Shown here: piece by piece, positions 15,111 through 22,527 of the stretch
Layout of the letters: every line of letters begins with the position of its first letter
Position numbering within the stretch: position 1 is the stretch's first letter
Assembly (NCBI GenBank): GCA_028274885.1
Contig: JAQCMX010000022.1
Coordinates: 1 to 28,635, forward strand
Origin: Haloarculaceae archaeon
Lineage (GTDB): Archaea > Halobacteriota > Halobacteria > Halobacteriales > Haloarculaceae
Direction of reading: 5' to 3'
Length of the DNA stretch: 28,635 bases
The notes under the pieces: generated by a model
Told to the model about the DNA's origin: nothing
The model's input: the letters and a program-made list of their open reading frames with translations, nothing else
Databases searched by the model: none
Made by a program: the position numbers and the translations under genes

Positions 15111-16172
15111 TTACGTCCGGTCGTCGCGGATGTGGCCGAGGAGCGACTCACGGAGCCCAGGGAGCATGTACTGGAACCAGACGTTGCGGACGTCATCTGA
15201 GCGCTCCTCGTGATAGCGGCGCATCCCGCCGATACACATCGTGATGACGAGGAATATCGAGAGGACGCGCCAGAACTTCACCCGTTCCAGCGTCACGGTT
15301 CGGCCGGTTCGCTCCTCGTACTCGTCGTAGAACCAGTCGCGTTCGAGCAGCGAACAGGCGAGTTCGGGTCGCTCGGTCTCGTTGACCAGTTTACCGGCGT
15401 AGTAGTCCATGCTCGCGTAGCCAATGTCGAACAGCGGGTCGCCTGCCCGCGCGAACTCCCAATCAAGCACTCCCGTCACCGTTTCGTCCTCGACGAGCAT
15501 GTTCCCGACACGGAAGTCGCCGTGGACGAGCGTCGTCTCGTCGACCGTCGGTTGATTGCGTTTCAGCCACTCGAGAGCCTCTTCCATGAGGGGTTCCTCA
15601 ACGAGCACCGTCTCTCGGTACAGCGACTCCCAGCGCTCGATTTCGCGCCTGGTTATCTCATCTGGAGGAACGTCCTCAACGCCGTCGACACCTGCCGGGT
15701 CTATCGAGTGCACACCGGCCGCTGCGTCGACGAACTGATGTGGGAGTGTGCGATCGTCTGACTCCCACGTGTCGCTCAGTTTGGAGCGCCATTTCGGCGA
15801 CCAGGTTATTGGCGCTTCGCCGGGAATATGCTCGACAAGAAAGAACCGACCGCCGAGGTGGGATTCGTCGTCTTCGTACCAGTACGTCTCCGGCACGAGG
15901 ATATCAACCGACTGGGCCGCGTCCATGGCGTGGAATTCCGTTTCGATCTCCCCGTACAGTTGCAGGTCGGCGTTCGTTTGTTCCTCGCTTTCCGCTCTGA
16001 CGACGAGTCGTTCTTCGACACCTGCACCGTCCTCTGTCCATGACGCAGTGAATGAGACGGTATCACGTGACCACCCCTCAACGTGTTCGACCCGGTCTGT
16101 GACCGTCACGTCGCCGTCTGCGAGTCGCCCGGAAAGGTACGATGACAGCGACTCTGTAGTAATATCTGGCAT
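15111..16172 (-). CDS. APH-like phosphotransferase 1 (LvaA/ACAD10-kinase type)
   Basis: A 353-residue protein-kinase-like phosphotransferase of the APH family. The catalytic loop is HGD (217-219) with Asn224, and the metal-binding DFG equivalent is Asp237-Trp-Glu. The EFHAMDAA helix and the FFLVEHIPGEAP hinge match the group near acyl-CoA dehydrogenases (FadE36, ACAD10/11, LvaA). Characterised relatives phosphorylate hydroxyacyl-CoAs so that the hydroxyl can leave; antibiotic resistance is unlikely here. It is divergent from acyl-CoA synthetase 2 across a 164-base gap, suggesting joint use. The C-terminal part has a hydrophobic helix (FWRVLSIFLVITMCIGGM), probably buried rather than membrane-spanning. 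A TATA-like box at 16203-16209 supports the ATG at 16172. Confidence 0.85.
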   Translation of the reverse strand: MPDITTESLSSYLSGRLADGDVTVTDRVEHVEGWSRDTVSFTASWTEDGAGVEERLVVRAESEEQTNADLQLYGEIETEFHAMDAAQSVDILVPETYWYEDDESHLGGRFFLVEHIPGEAPITWSPKWRSKLSDTWESDDRTLPHQFVDAAAGVHSIDPAGVDGVEDVPPDEITRREIERWESLYRETVLVEEPLMEEALEWLKRNQPTVDETTLVHGDFRVGNMLVEDETVTGVLDWEFARAGDPLFDIGYASMDYYAGKLVNETERPELACSLLERDWFYDEYEERTGRTVTLERVKFWRVLSIFLVITMCIGGMRRYHEERSDDVRNVWFQYMLPGLRESLLGHIRDDRT

Positions 16173-16202
16173 ACGTCTATGACGATAGCTCGTAGCTCAA
16201 GG

Positions 16203-16209
16203 TTAAAAA
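16203..16209 (-). promoter_or_regulatory. TATA-like box for APH-like kinase 1
   Basis: Minus strand TTTTTAA, about 34 bases before the ATG at 16172. It lies in the divergent gap shared with synthetase 2. Confidence 0.5.
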
Positions 16210-16302
16210 TCTGTGGCCCTGGCGGCGGAATCGGCGGTCGGTAGCGGGACGAAGAGATGAGAGAGCTACAGGAATCCGACCGGGTTTCGCGACTGGACAA
16301 AG

Positions 16303-16309
16303 GATTATG
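16303..16309 (+). promoter_or_regulatory. TATA-like box for acyl-CoA synthetase 2
   Basis: GATTATG, about 31 bases before the ATG at 16337. A modest match, but the only AT-rich element at the right distance. Confidence 0.4.
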
Positions 16310-16336
16310 ACAGTAGCGACGATACACTGAGTTACT

Positions 16337-17971
16337 ATGCCAGTTGGTGACAGGCCAAACATCGACCTTGGAGTGCCGGATACTGCCCGTCACGTCGGGC
16401 GAGTCCACTCGTACACCGTCGGTGAACTGCTCGAGAAACAGGCCCGGAACAACCCCGAGAAGACGGCAATCGTCGCGGAAGACGATACGGCCATTTCTTA
16501 CGGGAGGCTCAACGAGCGTACAAATCAGCTCGCAAACGCCCTCCGTGATCGGGGACTCGACCGTGGAAGCAGTATCGCCGTCATCTCCGAAAACCGGCCT
16601 GAATACGCCGAAGTCCTGTTTGCGGCAGCGAAGTTCGGTGCGATGGTGTCGACAATAAACTGGCGGCAAGCAAAAGAGGAACTACTGCATTGTCTGTCGA
16701 TTGCACAGCCCGATGTCGTCGTGGTTTCCAGCGAACAGCACGAGAAAGCGGACTGGATCGAAAACAGCGACGATCTCACACCCGCTGTCGTCGCTTTTGA
16801 TGGGTCAAGCGAAGCACTCGATTACGACTCACTCGTATTTTCAGGCTCGACAGAGCCGCCGCAACCAACGACTCCCGTTACACGGGAAGACGCACTGGCG
16901 ATTCTGTACACGTCCGGGACGACCGGACTTCCAAAGGGCGCGGTCCTCAGCCACGATACCCTTCTCTACCGCGCACTCGCGTGGCACGTCACGGGCGACG
17001 TCGGTCCAGATTTCGTGGGATGGGGGCCTATGTTCCACATGATCTCGACCGAACCCCTGCTCACCGTCACGCTGCTCGGCGGGACCTTCTATATAGTGAA
17101 CGGGTTCAAGACCGAACTCGTACTGGAACGTCACAGACAGGCTGATACCGGGTATTTCCTGTTCATCCCGGGCGTCGTGGATCGTATCCTCGAGTACGCA
17201 TCGAAGAACGACATCGACACGGCAGCGTACGAGTCGCTTGAGAAAATCGGAGCGTTGGCCGATCTCGTCGATCCGGACAAGATAGAGCGCCTCACCGAGC
17301 TTTTCGATGCTGAATATCTCAACACCTTCGGCTCGACCGAAGTCGGGTTCCCCCCACTGAGCAACGACACGATTCCCGTCGGTACCCGCCCGGGGACGGC
17401 GGACCTCTCGAAGTCCGAGGGGCCACTCTGTGAGGTCAGACTTATCGACGAGGACTGGAACGAGGTCGCAGACGGTGAATACGGCGAGATGGCAGTCAGC
17501 GGGCCGACCGTGTTCAGCGGATATGTCGGCAACGCGGAGGCTAACCAGTCCGAGTTCAATGCAGGCTGGTTCCGGACGGGCGATATGTTTGTTCGGAACG
17601 AGGACGGGACATACGACTTCGTCGATCGCCGAAAATACCTTATTAAGTCCGGTGGCGAGAACATCTATCCGGCGGAACTCGAACGCGTACTGATTGATCA
17701 CAAGGCGATAACGGAGGCAGTTGTCGTCCGAGTTCCGGATGATGAGTGGGGTGAGGTTCCGAAGGCGTACATTTCGAAGCGAGCGGACAGCGAACTATCA
17801 TCTGAAGACGTACTCGACCACATGGACGGCCGTATCGCCCGGTACAAATTCCCCCAGTATATCGAATTCGTCGACCAAGGCGAATTCCCCCGAAGTACGA
17901 GCGGTAAAATTGTCCGCGGGAACGTCGAGGAATGGAGCGTCGACAACAGTGAACGCGTCCGGTCGCCCTGA
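16337..17971 (+). CDS. AMP-forming acyl-CoA synthetase 2 (long-chain/FadD-like)
   Basis: A 544-residue adenylate-forming CoA ligase. The P-loop is TSGTTGLPKG (192-201), then FGSTE (331-335), WFRTGD (411-416), the hinge DRRKYLIKSGGENIYPAELE, and the catalytic Lys524 in STSGKIVR. The ENIYPAELE hinge and FRTGD are typical of FadD/CaiC-type ligases for fatty, branched or bulky acids, and differ from synthetase 1, so the two likely take different substrates. It is divergent from APH-like kinase 1 and followed 117 bases later by the lipoate-ligase-fold gene, which has its own TATA-like elements. Confidence 0.92.
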   Translation: MPVGDRPNIDLGVPDTARHVGRVHSYTVGELLEKQARNNPEKTAIVAEDDTAISYGRLNERTNQLANALRDRGLDRGSSIAVISENRPEYAEVLFAAAKFGAMVSTINWRQAKEELLHCLSIAQPDVVVVSSEQHEKADWIENSDDLTPAVVAFDGSSEALDYDSLVFSGSTEPPQPTTPVTREDALAILYTSGTTGLPKGAVLSHDTLLYRALAWHVTGDVGPDFVGWGPMFHMISTEPLLTVTLLGGTFYIVNGFKTELVLERHRQADTGYFLFIPGVVDRILEYASKNDIDTAAYESLEKIGALADLVDPDKIERLTELFDAEYLNTFGSTEVGFPPLSNDTIPVGTRPGTADLSKSEGPLCEVRLIDEDWNEVADGEYGEMAVSGPTVFSGYVGNAEANQSEFNAGWFRTGDMFVRNEDGTYDFVDRRKYLIKSGGENIYPAELERVLIDHKAITEAVVVRVPDDEWGEVPKAYISKRADSELSSEDVLDHMDGRIARYKFPQYIEFVDQGEFPRSTSGKIVRGNVEEWSVDNSERVRSP

Positions 17972-18060
17972 GGCGGGCCCGAATAGAGACCTTTAGGACT
18001 ACTTCACTCATCTGAGCCGACCTACTGCCGGGAGAAGGTTTAATATCCCTCCGGAAACAC

Positions 18061-18068
18061 AGTATATT
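18061..18068 (+). promoter_or_regulatory. TATA-like box for lipoate-ligase-fold gene
   Basis: AGTATATT, centred about 25 bases before the ATG at 18089. A second AT-rich element, GTTTAATATCC at 18038-18048, could serve a transcript with a short leader. Confidence 0.45.
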
Positions 18069-18088
18069 GTCTCGGTGGAAGTAGTAAC

Positions 18089-19276
18089 ATGGTTAGGAGA
18101 ATTGACATTGACGATGCAACGATCGGCACGTGGGGCGCAGCAGCGTCGCTGATGCGCACCCAGATGCGTAACGACGAGTTCGAGGACACAGTGGTGATAC
18201 TGAGGTGGGCGGAAGACCAGCCCTCTCTCGCGCTCGGGAATTACGAGGACGCAGACCAGCTTGACGTGGACCTCGTCCGGGAGAACGACGTTACTGCGGG
18301 ACGTGTCTACCACAGTGGTGGTGGTGGCAGCGGTGTGTTCACGCCGGCGATTCCCCTCGTGCTCGTATACTACCAGCACGACGAACACGACAAGGATGAG
18401 AACTCGCTGCTCAGACACTTCGACGAACTCAACGGAAAGGCAAACGCGGCGGCACTCCAGAGAGTCGGACTCGACGGCGAGTACCGCTCCATTGGTGACG
18501 CGGAGGTTGTCCTGGACGACAATCGGTACAAGGTGATGGCCTGCGCTGCGACGAACTTCCCTCAGTCGGAGTACTGGGCAATCGTCTCGAGTGCCATCTG
18601 GGACGCGCCACCGCAGGAGTACTCGGCACTGATGGACGAAGCCATTGACATGCCGAGAGAGAAGTTCGAGGATAAAGACACCGATAGCCTAACCTCTCGG
18701 ATGCGACCAATTTCGGACATTCTTGCGGACCTCGGAAAAGACGTCACGAAAGACGACATGATCGACGCTCTCGTCGAGGAGAACGTCCAGCGCCTCATCG
18801 GCGAGGACGAGGAGATCGTCGATGAGGACTTGACGGACGACGAGGCAGAGTTCATCGAGGAGATGACACCGTTCTTCGAGAGCGACTCCTGGATAAATCG
18901 GATTTCGACTGCGGAGCTGTGCAAAGAGGCCCCGGATGACCTCGATATCGGGATTGCAGCGTATAAATCACGGAAGCTAATCAAAGCAGGTGTCATATTC
19001 AACGACGACGGCACAATCCACGATATTCAATTCTCCGGTGACTTTTATTTCCGTCCCGCCCTCCCGATCACCTCGACATCGACACTCGACCGACTCGCGA
19101 ACGCAGTTATCGGCCTCGACCCGTCGGATCAGGACGCGCTTGAAAACGCCATCGCAGACGTCTTCGATGATCCAACACTCGAGTTCCCCCGAATCAAACC
19201 GACCGACTTCGTCCAACCGATTATCCGGGCGACCAACAATACCCAGTCCGTCGCGAGCTACTTGGACGAACACTGA
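18089..19276 (+). CDS. Divergent lipoate-protein-ligase-fold (LplA-like) protein
   Basis: A 395-residue protein of the biotin/lipoate ligase fold with an LplA-type C-terminal domain. The N-half has ILRWAEDQPSLALGNYE (37-53), then YHSGGGGSGVFTP (74-86) at the lipoyl-AMP-binding loop, and Lys148 in DNRYKVMACAA, the probable reactive Lys. A long acidic linker (about 240-285) leads to IQFSGDFYFRP, the LplA C-domain motif. In E. coli LplA the loop reads RRSSGGGAVFHD; here the Arg pair and the His-Asp are replaced, so ligand or chemistry may differ. No lipoyl-domain protein (GcvH or E2) is in the window. It stands between CoA-ligase and DUF7064-type genes. Octanoyltransferase or another acyl-adenylate reaction are alternatives. 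Confidence 0.75.
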   Translation: MVRRIDIDDATIGTWGAAASLMRTQMRNDEFEDTVVILRWAEDQPSLALGNYEDADQLDVDLVRENDVTAGRVYHSGGGGSGVFTPAIPLVLVYYQHDEHDKDENSLLRHFDELNGKANAAALQRVGLDGEYRSIGDAEVVLDDNRYKVMACAATNFPQSEYWAIVSSAIWDAPPQEYSALMDEAIDMPREKFEDKDTDSLTSRMRPISDILADLGKDVTKDDMIDALVEENVQRLIGEDEEIVDEDLTDDEAEFIEEMTPFFESDSWINRISTAELCKEAPDDLDIGIAAYKSRKLIKAGVIFNDDGTIHDIQFSGDFYFRPALPITSTSTLDRLANAVIGLDPSDQDALENAIADVFDDPTLEFPRIKPTDFVQPIIRATNNTQSVASYLDEH

Positions 19277-19298
19277 GAAACAACCGAGTCAGAACCCC

Positions 19299-19303
19299 TT
19301 TTT
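19299..19303 (+). terminator. T-tract terminator candidate after lipoate-ligase-fold gene
   Basis: A CCCCTTTTT run about 23 bases past the stop at 19276. The 217-base gap to the convergent gene end at 19494 holds nothing else I recognise. Confidence 0.3.
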
Positions 19304-19493
19304 AGCGTTCGATAGATTACGTCAATCTGCAGAGGCGGCCAGCAAGACACGAGAGCGATTGCGAGAACGGTGATGCCAGAGCGGACCGGGATGCGTAGCC
19401 GCTATGTCGTCGATGAACTGTCAGAACAGACACGCTCGGCCTCCGAAATGTGTCCGCTTAGGTTCCCGTCTGCTCTTCGGGACGACACTCAAC

Positions 19494-20486
19494 TCAAATA
19501 GAGAGGAGTTCTTCAGGCCAAGCGAGACCGTCGCGTCCTTCCCAGCGACAGGTAGCCGCCATTCGATTCGTGATGCTCGTGAGCCACGGTCCGTCGGGGT
19601 CGGACAGCGCCCAGTTGCGGTCCTCATATCCGATGGGGATGTTGTGTGACGGCTGACAGCGGAAGATTTCCGTTCCGTCATCGAATTCGAGCGTGTACTG
19701 AACGACGTCGGGATACTCGCCTTCGGCCCAGGCACGAGCACGATTTTCCCGGTCGTGACCGTCGTTCCAGTCGACCGATGCGTCACGAATCGGCCGTGTG
19801 GTCTCACCGTTCGCATGATAGCCATAAACGTGATGTACTTCATCATCTGGATCCGTCGAGGCGATGAGAGTGAAACAGTCACCAGTTTGGAACTGTGCGA
19901 AACACGCCATGTGCCCCCATTTTCCCGGGGTCCAGTCACGGAACCAGCCCCACGAGTGGTCACGGTACCCGTGTCCGTCAACAGTAATCTCCTCGCCCCC
20001 GATACTGAGCGTCCCTGTGACGCGACCCGCGTGGTCGTAGTGATACTGGGTATCGACGAGCAGATCGATGTCGAGCGCGTCGTGTAGCGGGTCGGCGAAG
20101 GTCAGATCGGCTTCAACCATCACCTGCTCTTCGGTCCCGTTGAAAACGCCAGGCGCGTCGTTCGCGACGTGGCAGGTTCCGGACGCCGATATTGCCCACT
20201 CCTGGTACGGGTCGTTGAGTTCGTACCGCTGTGTGAATTCCGGCGTCTCGGACTGTAATCCAAACGTCCGTTCGAGGGGGATGTTTTCGTCGCGATACCA
20301 GTACACCTCGTCGTCGTAGACCACGTAGAACCACGCGTTCGCACGCCGCTCGTGGGGCTGGAACCCCAGTCGCGTGAATCCCCGGACGTCGTCGTCGTTG
20401 AAATCGAAAAAGTAACTCTCGTTCCACAGACGACGGTCCAACGGCTTGTGAAGGTATTCGTCACTGGGATTTGATTTGACATCCAT
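19494..20486 (-). CDS. DUF7064/DUF7065-type (CrtC/AttH lipocalin-like) protein, copy 2
   Basis: A 330-residue paralogue of the protein at 3074-4066, the same length and collinear throughout. Shared landmarks are the N-terminal DEYLHKPLDRRLWNESY, DVRGFxRLGFQPxERRANxWFY, the signature DGHGYRDHSWGWFRDWTPGK in the second half, and IPIGYEDRNWALSDPDGPWL near the end. No signal peptide. The role is unknown; CrtC adds water to an isoprenoid double bond, but its catalytic residues cannot be assigned here. The start at 20486 is set by a TATA box at 20510-20517; the longer frame to 20732 would run through the neighbouring MaoC gene and is Arg-rich. It ends facing the lipoate-ligase-fold gene. Confidence 0.8.
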   Translation of the reverse strand: MDVKSNPSDEYLHKPLDRRLWNESYFFDFNDDDVRGFTRLGFQPHERRANAWFYVVYDDEVYWYRDENIPLERTFGLQSETPEFTQRYELNDPYQEWAISASGTCHVANDAPGVFNGTEEQVMVEADLTFADPLHDALDIDLLVDTQYHYDHAGRVTGTLSIGGEEITVDGHGYRDHSWGWFRDWTPGKWGHMACFAQFQTGDCFTLIASTDPDDEVHHVYGYHANGETTRPIRDASVDWNDGHDRENRARAWAEGEYPDVVQYTLEFDDGTEIFRCQPSHNIPIGYEDRNWALSDPDGPWLTSITNRMAATCRWEGRDGLAWPEELLSI

Positions 20487-20509
20487 GACAATTGTATGCT
20501 GTCGGTACG

Positions 20510-20517
20510 TTTTAAAA
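20510..20517 (-). promoter_or_regulatory. TATA box for DUF7064-type copy 2
   Basis: TTTTAAAA, centred about 28 bases before the ATG at 20486, in the 53-base gap after the MaoC gene. The gene thus has its own promoter. Confidence 0.55.
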
Positions 20518-20539
20518 CTACCGCGTGGCCTGTGGAGCG

Positions 20540-20995
20540 TCAGTCCTCGCCTGCCCGACGGCGTTCGAAAAACGGTAGCGCGACCGTCGACAGGACTTCC
20601 TCCCCGTCCTGATTGAGTCCGGTGTACTGGATGCGGACGAGACCGCGGTCCGGATAGCTCTCGAGGGACAACTTCTCGAGCACCTCCATGCGGACGGAGA
20701 GTGTATCCCCAGCGTAGACGGGTGCTGTGCACTGGACGGCCTCGAACCCGGCGCCTGTTTTCGTCACGGAGTCGCGGAAGAGCGTGTCCGCGACAATACG
20801 TTGACAGATTGAAAGTGTGTGCAACGCACTCGCGATGAGACCGCCGAACAGTTCATTCGCTACCTCCTCGTCGACGTGGTAGGGCTGTGGGTCGAACCGC
20901 TCACCGAACTCGATTATCTCCTCGCGCGTCACCTCGTACGCGCCGGCTTCTCGGGACAGTCCCTCCTCAATGTCCTCGAAGTATAATTGACTCAT
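20540..20995 (-). CDS. MaoC-type dehydratase/hydratase 3
   Basis: A 151-residue single-hotdog MaoC protein with the catalytic pair intact: Asp35 and His40 in FDPQPYH. The FGGLIASALHT helix follows, then APVYAGDTLSVRMEV and ALPFFERR. It would add or remove water across an enoyl-CoA bond. Unlike the pair at 5459-6390 it stands without a degenerate partner and probably works as a homodimer. The ATG at 20995 is supported by a TATA-like sequence at 21024-21030. The kinase 2 gene ends 69 bases upstream. Confidence 0.85.
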   Translation of the reverse strand: MSQLYFEDIEEGLSREAGAYEVTREEIIEFGERFDPQPYHVDEEVANELFGGLIASALHTLSICQRIVADTLFRDSVTKTGAGFEAVQCTAPVYAGDTLSVRMEVLEKLSLESYPDRGLVRIQYTGLNQDGEEVLSTVALPFFERRRAGED

Positions 20996-21023
20996 ACGTA
21001 TCGAGACGGTGACTGGCGAACGT

Positions 21024-21030
21024 CTTAATT
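21024..21030 (-). promoter_or_regulatory. TATA-like box for MaoC 3
   Basis: Minus strand AATTAAG, about 32 bases before the ATG at 20995. Confidence 0.4.
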
Positions 21031-21064
21031 GTGCCGCCGGTTCGACTTACCTGCGCTGTCGCAA

Positions 21065-22135
21065 CTACAGTGACTCTTCGCCGGAGATAATGCGGAGACC
21101 GCGCTCGGCCATCGACGGTACACGGTGTTCCATCCGCGGGTAGAGCGGGTCGCTCGTTTCACCGTCGAGATACCGAGCGTAGAACATCTCACCGGCGACC
21201 GCCTCTTTGAAGACGGCCAGCGCTCGGTAGAACCGTTCGTTCGTGAACTCGAACCCGGTCAACTTCTCATACCGTTCGACGAGTCGCTCCCTGGTCAGAT
21301 AATCAGGGTGGTCCGTGTGAGGGGACGTCCACTCGGGGATCGCTGGCTCGACCGCGTCTTTCGGGTCACGCCAGTGAGCAAGCAGGAATCCGAGATCTGT
21401 AAACGGATTACCGAGCGTGCTGAGTTCCCAGTCCAGAACTGCCGCGAGTTCGGGTGGTGTCCCAGTCCCAAACAGCATGTTGTCGAGTCGGAAGTCGCCG
21501 TGAACGAGCGTACTTGGGTGTGACCCAGGGACGTTGTCTATGAGCCAGTCACGGAGCGATTCGAGGTCGGAAACGTGCCGGTCGTGCCCCTTGTCTTCAT
21601 ACAGCCAAGCCATCTGTTTCGTCCAGCGGTCAACTTGCCGCTGTGTGAACCCCTCCGGACTGCCGTAGTCCCCGAGTCCGGTTGCTCTATAATCTACCGT
21701 GTGGATGTGTGCCAGCGTTTCGATGAGTTCCGTCCCGATCTGTCTCCGATATTCCGGAGTCGCGAACCGTTCGGGTTCCGCATCGCCGATGACTTCTCCC
21801 GAAACACGCTCCATGAGATAGAATTCAGCACCGATTATCGAGGTATCTTCACACGAAAGAACCGTCCGTGGTACAGGAACAGGTGTCTCTTGGAGCGCGG
21901 AGAGAACCCGATACTCTCGGAGGATCTCGTGTGCCGTACTCGCCGTCTCACCCGGCGGCGGTCGCCGAAGCACGAGGTCAATGTCGTCCCACGTGACAAA
22001 GAGGACCTCGTTCGAGTTTCCGCCCTCGTGGTATGTGAGGTCAAACGTGTCCGACGGTTCGAGCTCGTCAGTCAGGTACTCCCGGAGCTGACTTTCGTTG
22101 ACCAACCGGTCTAAGTACTCCGAATTTTCCGGCAT
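21065..22135 (-). CDS. APH-like phosphotransferase 2 (FadE36/ACAD10-kinase type)
   Basis: A 356-residue APH-family phosphotransferase. Landmarks are GGNSNEVLFV (glycine-rich loop, 38-47), VLRRPPPG (55-62), the REYRVLSAL helix, HGD (212-214) with Asn219, and Asp235-Trp-Glu. The RRPPPG and REYRVLSAL segments are hallmarks of the FadE36/ACAD10 group, which act on hydroxyacyl-CoAs. It fits that group better than kinase 1 does. The start at 22135 (MPENSEYL) is chosen over 22210: a TATA box at 22158-22165 lies just upstream, and the extra N terminus is Cys-rich and unlike the family. It lies 84 bases after the carboxylase gamma-like gene. Confidence 0.88.
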   Translation of the reverse strand: MPENSEYLDRLVNESQLREYLTDELEPSDTFDLTYHEGGNSNEVLFVTWDDIDLVLRRPPPGETASTAHEILREYRVLSALQETPVPVPRTVLSCEDTSIIGAEFYLMERVSGEVIGDAEPERFATPEYRRQIGTELIETLAHIHTVDYRATGLGDYGSPEGFTQRQVDRWTKQMAWLYEDKGHDRHVSDLESLRDWLIDNVPGSHPSTLVHGDFRLDNMLFGTGTPPELAAVLDWELSTLGNPFTDLGFLLAHWRDPKDAVEPAIPEWTSPHTDHPDYLTRERLVERYEKLTGFEFTNERFYRALAVFKEAVAGEMFYARYLDGETSDPLYPRMEHRVPSMAERGLRIISGEESL

Positions 22136-22157
22136 TGACCGACACAAAAGGTTGCAG

Positions 22158-22165
22158 TAATAAAT
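22158..22165 (-). promoter_or_regulatory. TATA box for APH-like kinase 2
   Basis: Minus strand ATTTATTA, centred about 26 bases before the ATG at 22135. It rules against the longer reading frame and separates the kinase from the carboxylase operon. Confidence 0.6.
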
Positions 22166-22219
22166 AGATACGGGACAGAATCCCGCCGCGATGAGCGGGA
22201 TTGGTCGCAAGCGACCGCG

Positions 22220-22525
22220 TCAGGCCTTTATCGAATCGACGTCAACCTCGATATCGTGGAGAATGGGGTCGTCCTCGCGAGCGAACTCGTGGTCGAACAG
22301 GACGCCACAGCTAGGACAGAAGAACTGCCGGAATTCGAGGTTGGGGTCCTGCCCGAGCAGTTTTTTTGGCGGTTCGAACGCTGGACCAGCGTCGGTAACA
22401 GGTCCGGTTCGCATCGCTGAGTGCTCTTTGTAGTTCTCGTCGGCATTGCAGAGCGTTTCGCCGCATTTCCGACACGAGATGGTCAGTTCCTCTTCGTTTA
22501 GATCGAGGTATTTCTGAATCTGCAT
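22220..22525 (-). CDS. Acetone-carboxylase gamma-like zinc-ribbon subunit
   Basis: A 101-residue protein with two Cys pairs, Cys18/Cys21 (CRKC) and Cys70/Cys73 (CPSC), forming a probable zinc ribbon. The sequence between and after them (ENYKEHSAM, then FFCPSCGVLFDHEF and DDPILHDIEVD) follows the acetone carboxylase gamma family. In acetone carboxylase the gamma subunit binds zinc and completes an alpha2-beta2-gamma2 complex. This version is shorter than the roughly 168-residue AcxC. It starts two bases after the HyuB-like stop, with GGAGG just upstream overlapping the end of that gene, so the two are translationally linked. A separate DUF35-type function is less likely. Confidence 0.8.
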   Translation of the reverse strand: MQIQKYLDLNEEELTISCRKCGETLCNADENYKEHSAMRTGPVTDAGPAFEPPKKLLGQDPNLEFRQFFCPSCGVLFDHEFAREDDPILHDIEVDVDSIKA

Positions 22526-22527
22526 GG

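Noticed and set aside
20487..20732. Longer N terminus for DUF7064-type copy 2
   Set aside because: It would overlap the MaoC 3 gene, is basic rather than acidic, and the paralogue at 4066 starts at the same short position.
15111..22135. Antibiotic-resistance role for the two APH-family proteins
   Set aside because: Family features (REYRVLSAL, RRPPPG, HGDFR) and surroundings match the hydroxyacyl-CoA kinase group; archaea are not targets of aminoglycosides in the usual sense.
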